Below, piece after piece: positions 44,244-56,329 of a stretch of 64,000 bases of DNA (position 1 is its first letter; each line of letters begins with the position of its first letter). The DNA comes from Scleromitrula shiraiana (taxonomy: Eukaryota > Ascomycota > Leotiomycetes > Helotiales > Sclerotiniaceae), in the NCBI GenBank assembly GCA_028455995.1, contig JABELC010000001.1:4204501-4268500 (forward strand), read 5' to 3'. Both the position numbers and the translations under genes were made by a program. Under the pieces are notes generated by a model, which was given only the letters and a program-made list of their open reading frames with translations, was not told the origin of the DNA and ran no database searches.

Positions 44244-45626
44244 TTATACGTTGTTCTCAGCCAACTTCACTCGCTTGTTTCCTTTCGATGATGTTGCCTT
44301 GCTCGGTACTTCCTCGTCGTCATCAGACTCTCCAATGTTCACTCTCTTCTTTCCCTTGGCCACGGCTCTCTTACAACCTTTTGGTAAAATCTCAGCCTCA
44401 ACCTCCTCAGCAATCTCAACAGGGGGAACAATTTGTTCCTCGCCCTGTTTTCTCAACTGAAACCATTTAGCACCCAGGCCCTGATGTCCACATTTACTCG
44501 AGCAATATTTCGTTAACTTCGGATCCCACGATTGATCCGCATAGTTAGTTGCTTCCGCCACGCTAGGCCCCACATTAAACCCCTGATGATAAGTTTCCGG
44601 GAATGTGATAACCACCTGTCCAACATTCTGACTAAAGGTACAGTAGTGAATTTTGTTTTTGTCGAGAATGGCTTTTGGCAAGTAGAATCTATGCATCTTG
44701 ACCCAATCTTCGCAGAATGTCTGATTCTTGGGTATCTTCATGTCGCGCGCAATGCAAGCTTCTAATTTTCGAGAACTATGAGGTGCAATCGTAGTCCAGA
44801 TTTTTTGGTCTCCAGCGAGCAGATGGTTCATAGCGCATAATTTGGCGTCTTCCTTGTGGAGGGAAAACATGGTGCCGAATTCAGAACTGAGATACATGAA
44901 TACTGATTGCATACCTGGAAGCAAGTATTTTGTGTCCACGAGACGATCTCCTGCTAATGGGGAAAGGGAGGATTTTTCAGGAAGTTGGTAGAAAACCCTA
45001 TTCTCGGGAATGGATGGGTCCACTTCCTTGTCTTGTCCATAGACGGGCACGTTGAAGGATTCATCTTTGGCCGTTGCCTCGAATTTCTTGATCTCGTCTT
45101 CAACTGTTCCTGGTAGTGGTTTGGATGGTCCCAAGCGGATGTCAGTGATTAATCGTTGAATGGGATTGGTTTTCTTCTCATCGTCAGGGCGATATACAGC
45201 TTTGTCGGGAAGAATTTTCGAGTGGAAATATGTTGAGTTTCGACTGTGAGGCTCCAGGGCAATCTTTCGTCCGTTGATCTCATAGTGAAGACTACCTTTT
45301 CTTCCTTCGAAGCCGAATCCTTTAGGCAAAGTGATGAGCGCAACACCCACTTTTTCTGTGTCCATCATATGTAGTTTTCCCATTAAACCAGTCATATCTT
45401 CCCATTCTTTCATGGTAGGAGAATACTCCACTGGCATTCCTGGTGCATTATAGTCTTCATTGTCGTACTCGACAGGTCGGTAGGTGTCGCGAAGTTTTCC
45501 TTTCGCAGCCAGATCTTCAACTAATCGGATCAATCCTGCATCTTCGCCAGTTGCACCTTGAGAGATCAAATCTAGTCTGCTCTGAATGGCAGCAATTTCA
45601 TCTGGAGACAAACTTGAAGAAGGCAT
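44244..45626 (-). CDS. JmjC domain protein (putative histone demethylase-like oxygenase)
   Basis: A single-exon gene of 460 residues. The N-terminal part contains a JmjN-like segment (YSPTMKEWEDMTGLMGKLH). A JmjC domain spans about residues 225-375: SSEFGTMFSLHKEDAKLCAM with the Fe(II) pair H257 and E259 of the HxE motif, LAGDQKIWTTIAP, VGQVVITFPETYHQGFNVGP with the third ligand H347, and AEATNYAD. This pattern is closest to KDM4/JMJD2-type demethylases. A Cys-containing stretch (YCSSKCGHQG) follows, but no full PHD or Tudor domain. A Lys-rich tail with an acidic patch (GESDDDEEV) suggests nuclear location. Activity on H3K9/K36 methylation is possible but unproven; the protein is shorter than typical KDM4. 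Confidence 0.85.
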   Translation of the reverse strand: MPSSSLSPDEIAAIQSRLDLISQGATGEDAGLIRLVEDLAAKGKLRDTYRPVEYDNEDYNAPGMPVEYSPTMKEWEDMTGLMGKLHMMDTEKVGVALITLPKGFGFEGRKGSLHYEINGRKIALEPHSRNSTYFHSKILPDKAVYRPDDEKKTNPIQRLITDIRLGPSKPLPGTVEDEIKKFEATAKDESFNVPVYGQDKEVDPSIPENRVFYQLPEKSSLSPLAGDRLVDTKYLLPGMQSVFMYLSSEFGTMFSLHKEDAKLCAMNHLLAGDQKIWTTIAPHSSRKLEACIARDMKIPKNQTFCEDWVKMHRFYLPKAILDKNKIHYCTFSQNVGQVVITFPETYHQGFNVGPSVAEATNYADQSWDPKLTKYCSSKCGHQGLGAKWFQLRKQGEEQIVPPVEIAEEVEAEILPKGCKRAVAKGKKRVNIGESDDDEEVPSKATSSKGNKRVKLAENNV

Positions 45627-48600
45627 CTTGAAATGGTGCGATGTCGGACACGTTAATGTTAAGCTCTAAGTAAATGGTTTAGAGTATGGTGCTCTCAAGT
45701 AGAAGTAGATTAGACAGAGGAGTAGTTAGTCTAGAAGAGACTGGTGTAATATCGAAGCAAGTCTGCGTGAAACTTGAAGTAAGAGTTGTAGAGTATGATG
45801 TTCTGAGTAAAAGAAGAGGAGATAGAAGAATTGATAGTTTGGGAGAATCCATAGGAGAGACAGTCTTTTATGCTCGAGGAGAGATGAGAATTACGGTAGA
45901 TAAACAGTCCTGTAAAACACTATAGCAAGTGTGCTAGTAGTTCTTAGCAGGCAGCAAACCCGTAAAAGCTAGGTTTCTACGGCAGAGTGATGGCTGAGCA
46001 TGGTAAACTACCGTATTACCCACTCTACCGTACATATGTTAATTCAATTGAGCAACAATTGAATGTGCGAGTAGATTGAGAACAGAGAATGAATAGAAAT
46101 AGCAATTCATACAAGGGTTGAAAAATGAGATGACGGTCTCATGATATGATTTGACGGACTCGGCCAGTGGGGTTGATTGTTATATAAAATGTGAAGTAAT
46201 ATATACATTTTTAAATAATGTTTGACTAGTATATTTTTGCTTGATATGATATGATATGACAGTGTATAATGATATAATAGTTATATCATATCTCTACTCG
46301 TAATTCATATTTGAATACATTTTGAAGGTTGAGAATGAATATGAACAAAATGTTTGAGTAAATATTTATATCATATTTCTAATTCATATTTGAATACATT
46401 TTGAATGTTTAGAATGAATATGAACAAAATGTTTGAGTAAATATTGAAGATTCGAAATTTTTCTCATCCAACAAAGAATAGACGTCCTACTGCTAGTATG
46501 TATCTAGGTAGTTGGAAATAGTCCTAGAAATATTGGGTGGTTGCATCAGGACTAGCGTGCTCGCTTACAGTAGCTGGGAAACGCAGCGAGTAAAGCGGAT
46601 TCTGCTTCTTCTCTTCTCCATGTTTTCCCCTCCCCTTCATCTAAGACTTCTTATAAAATGATTTCCATCGGTCAATGTACAATATTGCCAATTCAAGGAC
46701 CTACTATATCATTTAGTTATTCCTGTCACCTCTGAGATCTTGATAATCATCTTGGCAAACGAAGTTTCGGTTTTAAGCAACACTTCTCATTGATTAGTTT
46801 CCGCCAGTTGATACATACTTGTTGTATATTGTCGGTTGAGAAATCATATGTAAGACTTAGTTGTCACTGTTACTCTTCTTGCTCCTCGTCTCAGTGGTAC
46901 GGTCACGGCTGTTTCAGTTTGTGTGAGCATGTGTGGGTGTTTTCTACTTGTCTTCGGATAAGTTATCGTAGGCTTTGCTACAAATCTTTTCGATGTAAAC
47001 TTGATATGAAGACCACTTGATCCGTCTGAATGGGCAACATGCCCATAGTAAGAATAGCTTTACAAAGAGAGACAGAAGAGAGGGAGAGAGGGGGAAAAGA
47101 AGATGAAAGAATGAGGATGATGAAAAATAGGAGAGAGATTAGGGACACGTTTATTGCTATTGGCAAGGTCATCGATCAACTTGATGCTGTTCATCTCTTT
47201 GTCGAATGTCGTTCTATTCGAGTTTCATTGACATCTCTGTGGCGATTTTCACTGTGTGAAAAAAGACCTATCATGAAGGTAATTTCTGGAGAGGTAGGCT
47301 CCACCACCTTAATGGTGCGTATCCGTATCTATTCTTATCACTTTTATTGAATTCAAAATCACCAAAGATATTCAATGGTAGCTGCAATACTGATGCCGCT
47401 GGCATGACGGACGTGGAATCTATGGAAAGATGGCTAATAAATCACATTCCAACCGCCTATTCAGGCAATGACGAGGATATCTGTTATATAGAATGTGACG
47501 ATATATAAAGAGGTAAGAGGAAAGTAAGGAATGCGAACAACTTTCTACACAAATAATGATGATGTTACAATCCATGAATGTGTTATACCCTCATTATTGC
47601 CTGATTAGGAAGTGGACTAAGGAATGATGAACCACCATCTAATATATCTATATTGTTCATCTCCATGCGCGCTGCAATATCACTGGCGCACACTACTTGG
47701 AATACTGATATCACTCACAATTCAAACTCTAATACATCAACACATAGGTATCGACTTGACCGCATCAATAAGGACACGAATATGCTCAATATCTTCTATA
47801 CATCTTGAATGCGTGCTCGATAATTGGGTAGCAGGAGGTGAAAGTCAACTTGACTATTAGTTAATGACAAGATTGTTAATTTGAATACTTTGATTTCGTT
47901 TTTACAATGTTTCACACCCTCCTTCGTCTGGCGCTTGAGCGCTACTCAGGTGCCAGAGGCAAATCTTGAAAGTACAACCCTTCCCGTCCTCTACCTCCAC
48001 TTTTCGTCCCTCGAATTTTATGGAAATATTTGTTCTCACCATTGACATTTCGGCACAGTAAAGTTTTCATTGCTTTTGTTCAATTCTTTAAACCAATGAA
48101 AAGGAAATGGAAACCCATTAGCTATCCTGCTGAGATGAAAGACCAGGCCATATGCAAATATATTCAAGAGTCAAGAGGCGAAACCATTGATGAAGTGTGA
48201 CTGCGGCATTCTCTGAGGGAACATCTGCTGAAACCATAGAGTGGTTACCATTTTCAACATCCAAGTCTAATTCTCTTCAGTCTCCGGCTCACAGCTCGGG
48301 CTCAATATTATCATAAACATCAACACCGCGTCATAAATCACAGCGATCACTTGAACCGTTGTTATAGTCATCAACATCATGAGTTGAGTAACCGTCGGGA
48401 AGACTGTAAAAATGATTCATTACATGACATGACATAATTTCCATGAATGAGTAGATAGAGAATCTTCTGGCTGGAATGACTAATACCAAGACTGAATATC
48501 TCAATGAAGATTGAGTATTCATCGTGTATCATCGTTACAGTAGTGCCTAGATGAATTGAATGGGAAAGAGTTAACATTTGATAGAATATATAAGGAGAAG

Positions 48601-49229
48601 GAGACGGTGAACCAAAGGAATAATATCTGAATGTGAGACTTCTCATAAGATAGATAAAATGAAAAGAATGGTTAATAGATACCAAGCCCATAGTTCACGC
48701 ACAGTGATATGTCTGAGCTATGTAGACTGGTGCTGCGCTTGGATAATCCCGTCATGGAATTGATGATGCGTACCGGTATGTATATATATGTCTTTCGTTC
48801 TTCGATAATAGATACTGATGGATAGGAGTAAATGATTACTGTACTTCATACTCAGATTTATATTAAAATAAAACAGGATATAATTACTCGATATATTAAA
48901 ATAAATTATTTTATATGAATCATAAATTAAAAAACCTTGAGGAATTCTTCAAAGATCCAACCAACTGTGCTTCGATGTTCTTTCATTCATTGTTGACATT
49001 TAGCGCGAAACAAGAACACTGTATCTAACTAAGGAACTCCACCCCGCCAAGCATCGAACCTCTCTTCATTCTCAAACCTATATGGAGTAGCAACTTTCAA
49101 GATTTCTCCTAATAATTCTTTTAAATACATTCATTCTATTAAAGATACGATAATAATTATATTTCTCTTCTTTACGACTCAATCAAATTTCTCAAAAAGG
49201 TTCACAGCAATAGTTATACACCGCCCATC
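45627..49229. other. Large intergenic region (3.6 kb) with no supportable gene
   Basis: Several short ORFs exist (46790-47020, 47030-47350, 48377-48691 minus), but none shows a domain or convincing splice structure. A frame open from about 47260 ends at 47508 (the last ATG, at 47404, would give 34 residues). It has a coding-like look but cannot be joined to anything. GATAT-rich sequence lies at 46230-46290, followed by a 79-bp tandem repeat. Confidence 0.45.
46302..46445. repeat. Tandem repeat with 79-bp period
   Basis: A unit beginning AATTCATATTTGAATACATT starts at 46302 and again at 46381. The second copy, about 65 bp, is nearly identical. Both copies are preceded by TTATATCATAT, at 46281 and about 46366. 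They read through GAATGAATATGAACAAAATG. Confidence 0.85.
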
Positions 49230-51643
49230 ATGGGTGTATCTGCCATTGAAGAGCAGCGCCAGAGTAAGCCTCAACTTTCCGCAGGTCTTTTGAGACTTTT
49301 CTTGTGGACTAATATGATATATAGCTATTCTGGATACGATAAAATCTATAACTCGAGGCGACGTATGTTTTCCAATTTCTGCGACAGTATATATACTAAA
49401 GGGGCATATCATATAGTGGAAGGTGCTGGTCATCGATGAGGCGACTAAGAAGATAGTGTTCAGCGTTCTCAAGGAAGATGATATCCTTAATGAGAATATT
49501 GCCAGTATGTCGAAATATGCGAGGTAAAGAGATCATGCTAAGATTGTTAAAGATGTGGAAACTCTCGAAAGTAGGAGGGAGATGAATCAAGGAATGGATG
49601 CCATATACCTTCTATCGCCCCAACCACATGTTGTCGACTGTTTGTTGGCAGATTTTGAACGCCGAAGATATCGAAAATCCTATCTAGTATGGGTTGCTCT
49701 TCTCGATCCTCAGATGCGCCGGCGCATTGATTCCTCGAGACAAGCGCAAGAACAGTTGGCCGGTTTCGAAACTTTATCAATAGATTATTATCCAAGAGAA
49801 TCACATTTAATAACATTCAGAGATCCATGGAGTTTTCCTATATTATATCATCCAGCATGTAATGGGTTAGTTCGCGATCACATGCAACTTCTAGCACAAA
49901 AGGTAGGAGGGGTTGTTGGGATTGGTTTCATGTTGGTTGATCGCTAACTCTCGATTGTAGATAACGGGCATTTGTGTTTCTCTAGGAGAATCACCGAAGA
50001 TACGATATTACAGACCTAAAAACCCTATACACGAAGCAAGTGTACTTTGTTCTCATTTAGCACGATTTGTTCAAGAAGAACTTGATGCATATACACAATG
50101 GAATCCGAATTTCCCTCCACAATCTGCCAGACCACAAGGCATTCTCCTAATTACAGACAGATCTATGGATATGTTTGCACCATTGTTACACGAATTTACA
50201 TACCAAGCCATGGCACACGACCTACTACCCATTAAAGACCACGAGAAAGTAACATACAAAACTGTACTGAATGAGGGAACCCCGCAAGAAGAAGAGAAAG
50301 AAATGGAAATTGGAGAGAAGGATAAAATTTGGGTGGAAAACAGACATCAGCATATGAGTAAAACAATTGAGAAATTGATGAATGATTTCAAAAAGTTCAT
50401 CGCGGATAATCCACATTTTGCCAATCAAGATGCGGAAAATGTCAGTATAAACCAAATTAAGGATATGTTGGCAGGATTACCACAATTCCAAGAGATGAAG
50501 GAAGCATACTCGTTGCATTTGAATATGGCGCAAGAATGTATGAATATATTTCAACATCACGAGCTTCCAAATGTTGCATTAGCAGAGCAAACATTGGCCA
50601 CTGGTTTGGACGAGGATTACAGGAAACCAAAGAATATGGGTGAACAAGTAATCCGTTTACTAGATACACCATCTGTCGCTCCCCAAGACCGACTGCGACT
50701 TATTATACTTTACATTATCTTCCGAGATGGATTAATTGTTGAAGATATTGAACGACTTCTTCACCACTCTGGTCTTCCCCTATCAGAACTCCAACAAATT
50801 ATCAACCTAGAATTACTAGGAGTTCGCGCCACCAAAAAACTTAAAGATCCTAAAACTGTTCCAACACCACTTTTCGCACCAAAACCCCCGCCCGCCGTAA
50901 TAAATGAAGAACTTGGTCTTTCCCGCTACGAACCTAACCTCCAAAGGTTGCTCGAAGATGTAACCAAAGGATTCCTCGACCCCACCATATTCCCATATAC
51001 CAAACCACCCACCGATCCATCCGAAGAACTCTCCCTCCAACCCCAAGCCTCTCTCCGTTCTGCCAAACCAACATGGGCACGTGGCCGTTCCACAACCCCA
51101 GACAATATGCAAAGAATAATCGTTTTCATGGCCGGGGGCGCCACATACTCGGAATCTCGCGTCTGCTACGACGTCAGCAGGACTTGCAACAAAGATGTTT
51201 TCCTCACTACCTCCCACATGTTAACACCCGGATTATTCCTAAAACAAGTCGGAGATCTCACAAACGATAGAAGAAGATTAGACTTACCTATCGATCGTCC
51301 AAAACCAAAAGCCCCCGCTTACCTCTTCAAAGCTAATGATCCCCCTCCACCACCACCGCCACAGCAAACTCAAGGCCCCAGACCGGGCGCAGGTCCAGGA
51401 CTGGGACTACCGGGCTCTCAGAGACCGCCCAGAAGTCCGGGGGCTCCGGCTCCACCCATGAAGAGCCCGATGGGTGCGGATGGGAGACCATTGACGGCGG
51501 GGATGGCGAGTATGGATTTAAATGGGGGCGCCGCTTCGGCGCAGGATCCGTCGCATAAGAAGTTGGAGAAGAAGGGGAAGCCTGAGGAGGGTGGGGAGAA
51601 GGAGAGGAAGAAGTTGAGGGGGTTTTTTAAGAGTAAGAAGTGA
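49230..51643 (+). CDS. sec1: Sec1 (SM family SNARE regulator)
   Basis: Sec1/Munc18 protein that binds plasma-membrane SNAREs and drives exocytic vesicle fusion, essential for polarised hyphal growth. Exons are 49230-49263, 49325-49362, 49417-49504, 49553-49902 and 49961-51643; all phases agree, giving 730 residues. The first two exons are only 34 and 38 nt and were found by matching the family start MGVSAIEEQRQTILDTIKS. Domain 1 continues WKVLVIDEATKK, EDDILNENIANVE, MDAIYLLSP and PHVVDCLLADFERRRYRKSY. Later SM features are GILLITDRSMDMFAPLLHEF, VIRLLDTPSVAPQDRLRLII and IIVFMAGGATYSESRVCYD. The C-terminal 110 residues are Pro/Gly-rich and end in a basic tail (KKLRGFFKSKK), an extension found in filamentous fungal Sec1. 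Confidence 0.93.
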
Positions 51644-52679
51644 GATGGTTGAGACAGTGGGTGGGTGAATTGGAGAGCTGGGGTGGGGACTTTGTGTTTT
51701 TTGCTTGGTGGGTGGAAGAGTGTAGATGGGGTTTGCATGGCACGATACATATGGTGCGGTATGATGTTGGACGGCGGGGTACGGTGCTTTATTAGAGGGG
51801 AGGGTGCTTGCTAGGATAAGATAGATCAAGATAGGATAAGACGAGGATGGGATTGATTGAAAGGAAGGACAGCATGTGAATTAGGAGGAATGATATGATA
51901 GGAGAAGAGGGAATATGAGAAATATAAGCTGGGTAGAATGTTGTGATTGAGGTGTGAAGAATAGTTATCCAAATAACAAATCAAATCAAACGAAACGAAA
52001 TCAATAAAAAGATTATACGCAATTTAGTTGGTCGAAATTATGTGCATAGCAAATATACGACGTACAACCTAACTGCCGAGCAAATTCCAATATGGTATAT
52101 ACACGCAAACGAGACATGCAGTCACATCACATCACTTCAACAACATACATATTTCAAAAAATGTCCTACAAATCGCCCATTCCATTTGATTGACTAATCG
52201 ACTGACTAACTGACTAATTGAGCAACCGGCCAACCGACCCGGTCGGTCGAACCAATTGAGAAAGGAACCTCTGGCTTATTTGATTTTGCAAATATGAATC
52301 TGAATCTGAATCTGACAATTCCCTTTCTTTCCTATCCTTTCCAATGCCCACTTCACCCGTCCGTCCATCCATCTGTCCATCGTTCCGCGCACTAAATAAT
52401 ATCATAGCGTATCCATCCGCTTGTTCGCTTGCTTGCTTGCTTGCTTGTCTGCAGTAAGAGAGGAATTGAGGGGAGTTAATATGAGATGAGCTGAGATAGA
52501 ATGAGGTAGGTATGGGTGTTAATAAGCAAATACGCATACACATACAAACGAACACACATATAGATGCACAAACCCACTTGCATGACGCCATGCATTGTCT
52601 TCGTCCCCATCCCATCCCATCCCATCCCATCACATCACATCACATCACATCTTTCCACAGTTCCTGCACCTCACCCAAA
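51644..52679. other. Convergent intergenic region with simple repeats
   Basis: 3' flanks of sec1 and the eIF4E-binding protein gene. It contains (GCTT)n at about 52429-52447 and (CCCAT)n/(CACAT)n pentamers at about 52607-52652. No gene is seen; the short frames at 52214-52633 are low complexity. Confidence 0.45.
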
Positions 52680-55165
52680 CTAACGTCTAAATCCCTGACC
52701 AGGAGGAGGAGGCGGGCCACCTCTGCCATCAAACGGAAACGCCATACCCTCTGGTCCTGCCGAAAAAGGACTCATACCCGGCGGGGGAAAGCCAGGGGGC
52801 GGAGCATTATAATAACCAGGAGGTATTTGCATATTGAGATTTCTAGGAGGACCGACCAAAGCTTCAGGGGGAGGAGGACCGGGGAAATTATTCATGGGGG
52901 CTCCCATTGGTGGGAAGCCGGGTGGGAACATTCCTTGGGGTATGGGCATACCTCTTGGGGCACCACCTGCGAGACCGGGGGGAGGAGCAATATGACGAAG
53001 TTGTTGGGGTGGAGGGGGTTGACCTTGCCAGTGTTCTAGACCTGGGGGTGGAGGACGTTGGAGGATTTGTGTGGGTTGGGGAGGAGGATTGCGAGAATTT
53101 TCATGTTGAGGGGGACCACCTGGTCTGAAAGCAGGTTCGTCGAAGAATCCTGGTGGACGACGTTGTTGGGTAGCGTTTCGATCACGTTGAGCTGCTGCCT
53201 CTCGTTGAAGTTGTTGTTCACGTTCTAGCATCTGTTGTTCGATTTGTCGATTCATTTGTTGTTTTGGTGGAAGGCCTAGCATAGCTTGTTCTGTTCTTTG
53301 AGGATCTGGCGCAGCTTTTGCACTATGCATGAGATTCATGAGAAATTCCGTGTTACTAGCTGCTGAACGCTGAGGTTGATCGGTTCTGATAGAAGCTTGA
53401 CTAAAGGAATTTTGACGTTGTCCAACTAAATCTTGCAGCATTTGAGATTGTTCCGGACGTAAAGATGGTTGGCTACCAGAGGATTGACGTTGAGCAAGTA
53501 ACTCTTGTAAGTTAGGAGGTTGTGAACGATTGGCGGATCTAACTTCATCCTGACGCTCTGGGCGATACTGTTGGAATGGTTCAGGTCCTTCAAAAGGCGT
53601 ACCTGGTTGTTTTTCTTGAACAGGAGGTTTTGGCTGCATCATAGGATTTGCTGGAGGTGTTCCACCCATACTCTGACGTTGAAGTTTTTGAAGTAATGCT
53701 TGAAATGCCTCTTTCTCAGAGGGAGATTGGCTATTGTTGTTGTTGTTGTTGTTGTTGTTATTGTTATTGTTATTCGAGAATAGGTTTTCCAATCCATTCG
53801 TTGAACCTGGCAGAGCTGTTTGAGGTTCAATTTTTCGAGATTCGTCTTGGCTAAAGAAGGATGTGAACCTTGAAGATTTTGTAGCTGGTAGAGCGGATTT
53901 GGAACTCTGCTCCTTAGATAATTCCAATGCTGGCGTAAGTCCACCTTCTTCCTTTGGTTTTGCCCACATGCCAAAAAACTTGTCTGGTCCGGTATCAATA
54001 GGAAGTGGTGCAAGCTTAGGTTTTGTAGCAAAGAATGATGGTAGCTCATCAACCTTTGGCGGAGGAATATCTTCAACGACTGGTTTGCTAACCGCAGGCT
54101 TGTCTTTACCTGCCATCAACTCTTTCCACTTCTGAAAGTCTTCTTGAGTATGAGTTTGGCCCTTTTCTTCAACAGGTTCGTCCATCCATTCTGGGTCTCG
54201 TTCCTGACGATGATCTCTGTCTCTATCCCAGCGGCGATCACCTCTATCGCCTCGATCTCCACGATCATCTTGGTCCTTATCTCTCCATCCTCTGCTACTT
54301 CCACCGAATTTATCTCCATTACTATTACGGTTCTGGGGTGTCGGAGGGCCATCATTATTGTCTCTGAACCATGAAGGTTCATTTCTTCCTCTGACACCAT
54401 TTTTCCGATTAACTTCCTGATCGTGGTCCTTGTCTTTGTTCTCTCGTGAAAAATTCTCAAACCCTCTAGGTCGCTCCTTCATATCACGATCCTCACGATC
54501 TTTGAATCTTCTGTCCTCTCGATGTCTCTCACCACCCATTCTTCCATTGAAACGTTCCGCACCTTCAGTACCAAAACTCTTTCGGGGTTTTACAGTACTC
54601 CAGCCTTCACTATCATCTCCATCACCACGTTTTGGTCGCAGATTATCCCTTCGTGGCCTTTCATCACCGTCGCCAGTCTTTCCTCGAAAGCTGAATCTAT
54701 CGCGGGAATCATTGTCTCGAAGTGGGGGCCGATCTGGTGAGTCAACTGTTTTGGCAGCGTTACGAGAGGAGGTAGAGGACATGAAAGCAGTTTTTGGAGG
54801 TCCAAGGATGATATCTTCAGGATCTTTTCAAAGGTTAGCATAACTATCATAAACTGAGTGGGTAGGTATAAACCATACTTGCGCTATTTCGAGAAAGGTG
54901 TTTCTCGGGTCGTGGCCGTCTGTTTGCGTGTTCAAGTAATGGGTTGGCATCATGATCCTTAGTCCTATCTACAGGAACTCTAGCAGACTGATTTCGATTT
55001 GTATCTGGTGGTGCTCTACATTATGTTAATATAAACATAAACCTCAACGTGACTTCATGTAACCTACCCCATCCATTGTTCTGCCGGAGGTAGACCAGGT
55101 GGCTTTACACACAAAGGTGAATCCCGCAAATGTACCAGCTGCTCCGGTGTATACTTCAAGGCCAT
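52680..55165 (-). CDS. Putative eIF4E-binding protein (4E-T/Eap1-like) with N-terminal Y-x4-L-phi motif
   Basis: 792 residues from exons 55068-55165, 54879-55015 and 52680-54823, phases consistent. The extreme N-terminus reads MALKYTPEQLVHLRDSP. Y5-x4-L10-V11 is the canonical eIF4E-binding motif, followed by LRDSP as in 4E-T-type and other fungal cap-binding-factor partners. The rest is disordered: long Arg/Asp/Gly-rich stretches (DRGDRGDRGDRRWDRDRD), a poly-Asn tract at about residues 428-441, Gln-rich parts, and a Pro/Gly-rich C-terminus (PPPPGLEHWQGQPPPPQQL). This composition suits mRNP or P-body proteins. The expected role is translational repression or mRNA decay by competing with eIF4G for eIF4E; this is inferred from the motif and composition. 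If the small first exon were missed, the key motif would be lost. Confidence 0.75.
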
Positions 55166-56329
55166 TGTAGTGGTATATTTGTTGGTTTCTATGATTGAAG
55201 AAGGTGCATGAAACTGGTCGAAAAGTATCTTAAAGATGACGATTGGGCGGAAGATTAATCAATCGAGGTTGAAGGTTCTGATTCGCAAAAGATGTAGGAT
55301 TAAAATGTAGATTCAGCAGTTGGTTTTCGGCTTTTGAAGTTATATTGTCTAGTAAATATAGGTAGAAGGTCCGATCTGTATATTTTATGCTAAGCAGCAC
55401 GTCTTGAAGACGAGCTCAGCGCAAGGCGCAAAGCTCTATTGGTCGTATATGTTATTTTATTTTTCTGTTGGTACGTCGTGTACGTTGCTGCAGATGAAGA
55501 GGGGTTTAAACGTAGATCTGTATTTTGAGAGCGCACTGTAGACAAATATATGCCTTTTAAAATGGTTTCCCGATAATAAGAATGCGAAAAGTAGTTATTC
55601 GTATTTTGATATGATTTATTGAGAATAGTAGAATAGCTGTGAATAATTTCTTTTGAGGATTTTTTCTTTTTTATATTCGGAAAGGTCAACTTGGTGACTG
55701 TTGTTGATTGAAGGGTAGAGAGAGGTTAGAGCATTTATTATTATTAGTCGAAGTCTATTCAGACAAGGCAAGGGAAGTGAAGGGAAGGGAAAGCAAGGCA
55801 AGGCAAGGCAAGGTAAGGCAAGGTAAGGCAAGACAAGGCACACACCTCTATCTCTCCCCACCGTATTTAGCGTAAAAAAATGGTTGGGCTATTATGAGGC
55901 GGGAGTTACGTTACTTACTAATAATTTATTATTATTATTTATTACTATGTACTCGTAGTATATAGTAATAATAGAATCTTCATATATTTGACATTTCTTG
56001 TTACCCTATACTATGTTTGATCAAGTTGTTATTGTACTTGTTAATGAATATTAATGTTAACATAGTATACTTGTTAGTAGGTATATCAACATTAGATCCA
56101 AAGATTGTTGTTGGATATAAACCCAATTTATGAGATATTACAATATGTTGTTCACATGGTAATTTATCATAGTACAGTTCAACTTGAGTCAGGAGAAGAG
56201 CTTGAGCCTGGATATTCAAGTTATTATTACATTCAGGGTATCATGATTATCTATCTAATTTGATGTTACTATATTTTGTTGCATTATTCACCAAAATCGG
56301 GAGAAAAAAACAAAAAATAGGACCCAAAA
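55166..56329. other. Intergenic region with pentanucleotide repeat
   Basis: It contains the promoter of the eIF4E-binding protein gene, an AAGGC-type pentanucleotide array (about 55764-55841), and TTA/TAT-rich sequence at 55915-55975. No gene is supported. Confidence 0.45.
55764..55841. repeat. AAGGC/AAGGG/AAGGT pentanucleotide microsatellite
   Basis: Imperfect 5-bp units (AAGGC with AAGGG and AAGGT variants) run for about 78 bp. Confidence 0.85.

Noticed and set aside
48331..48691. Overlapping minus-strand ORFs in the large intergenic gap
   Set aside because: No domain, no splice support and no coding-like composition.
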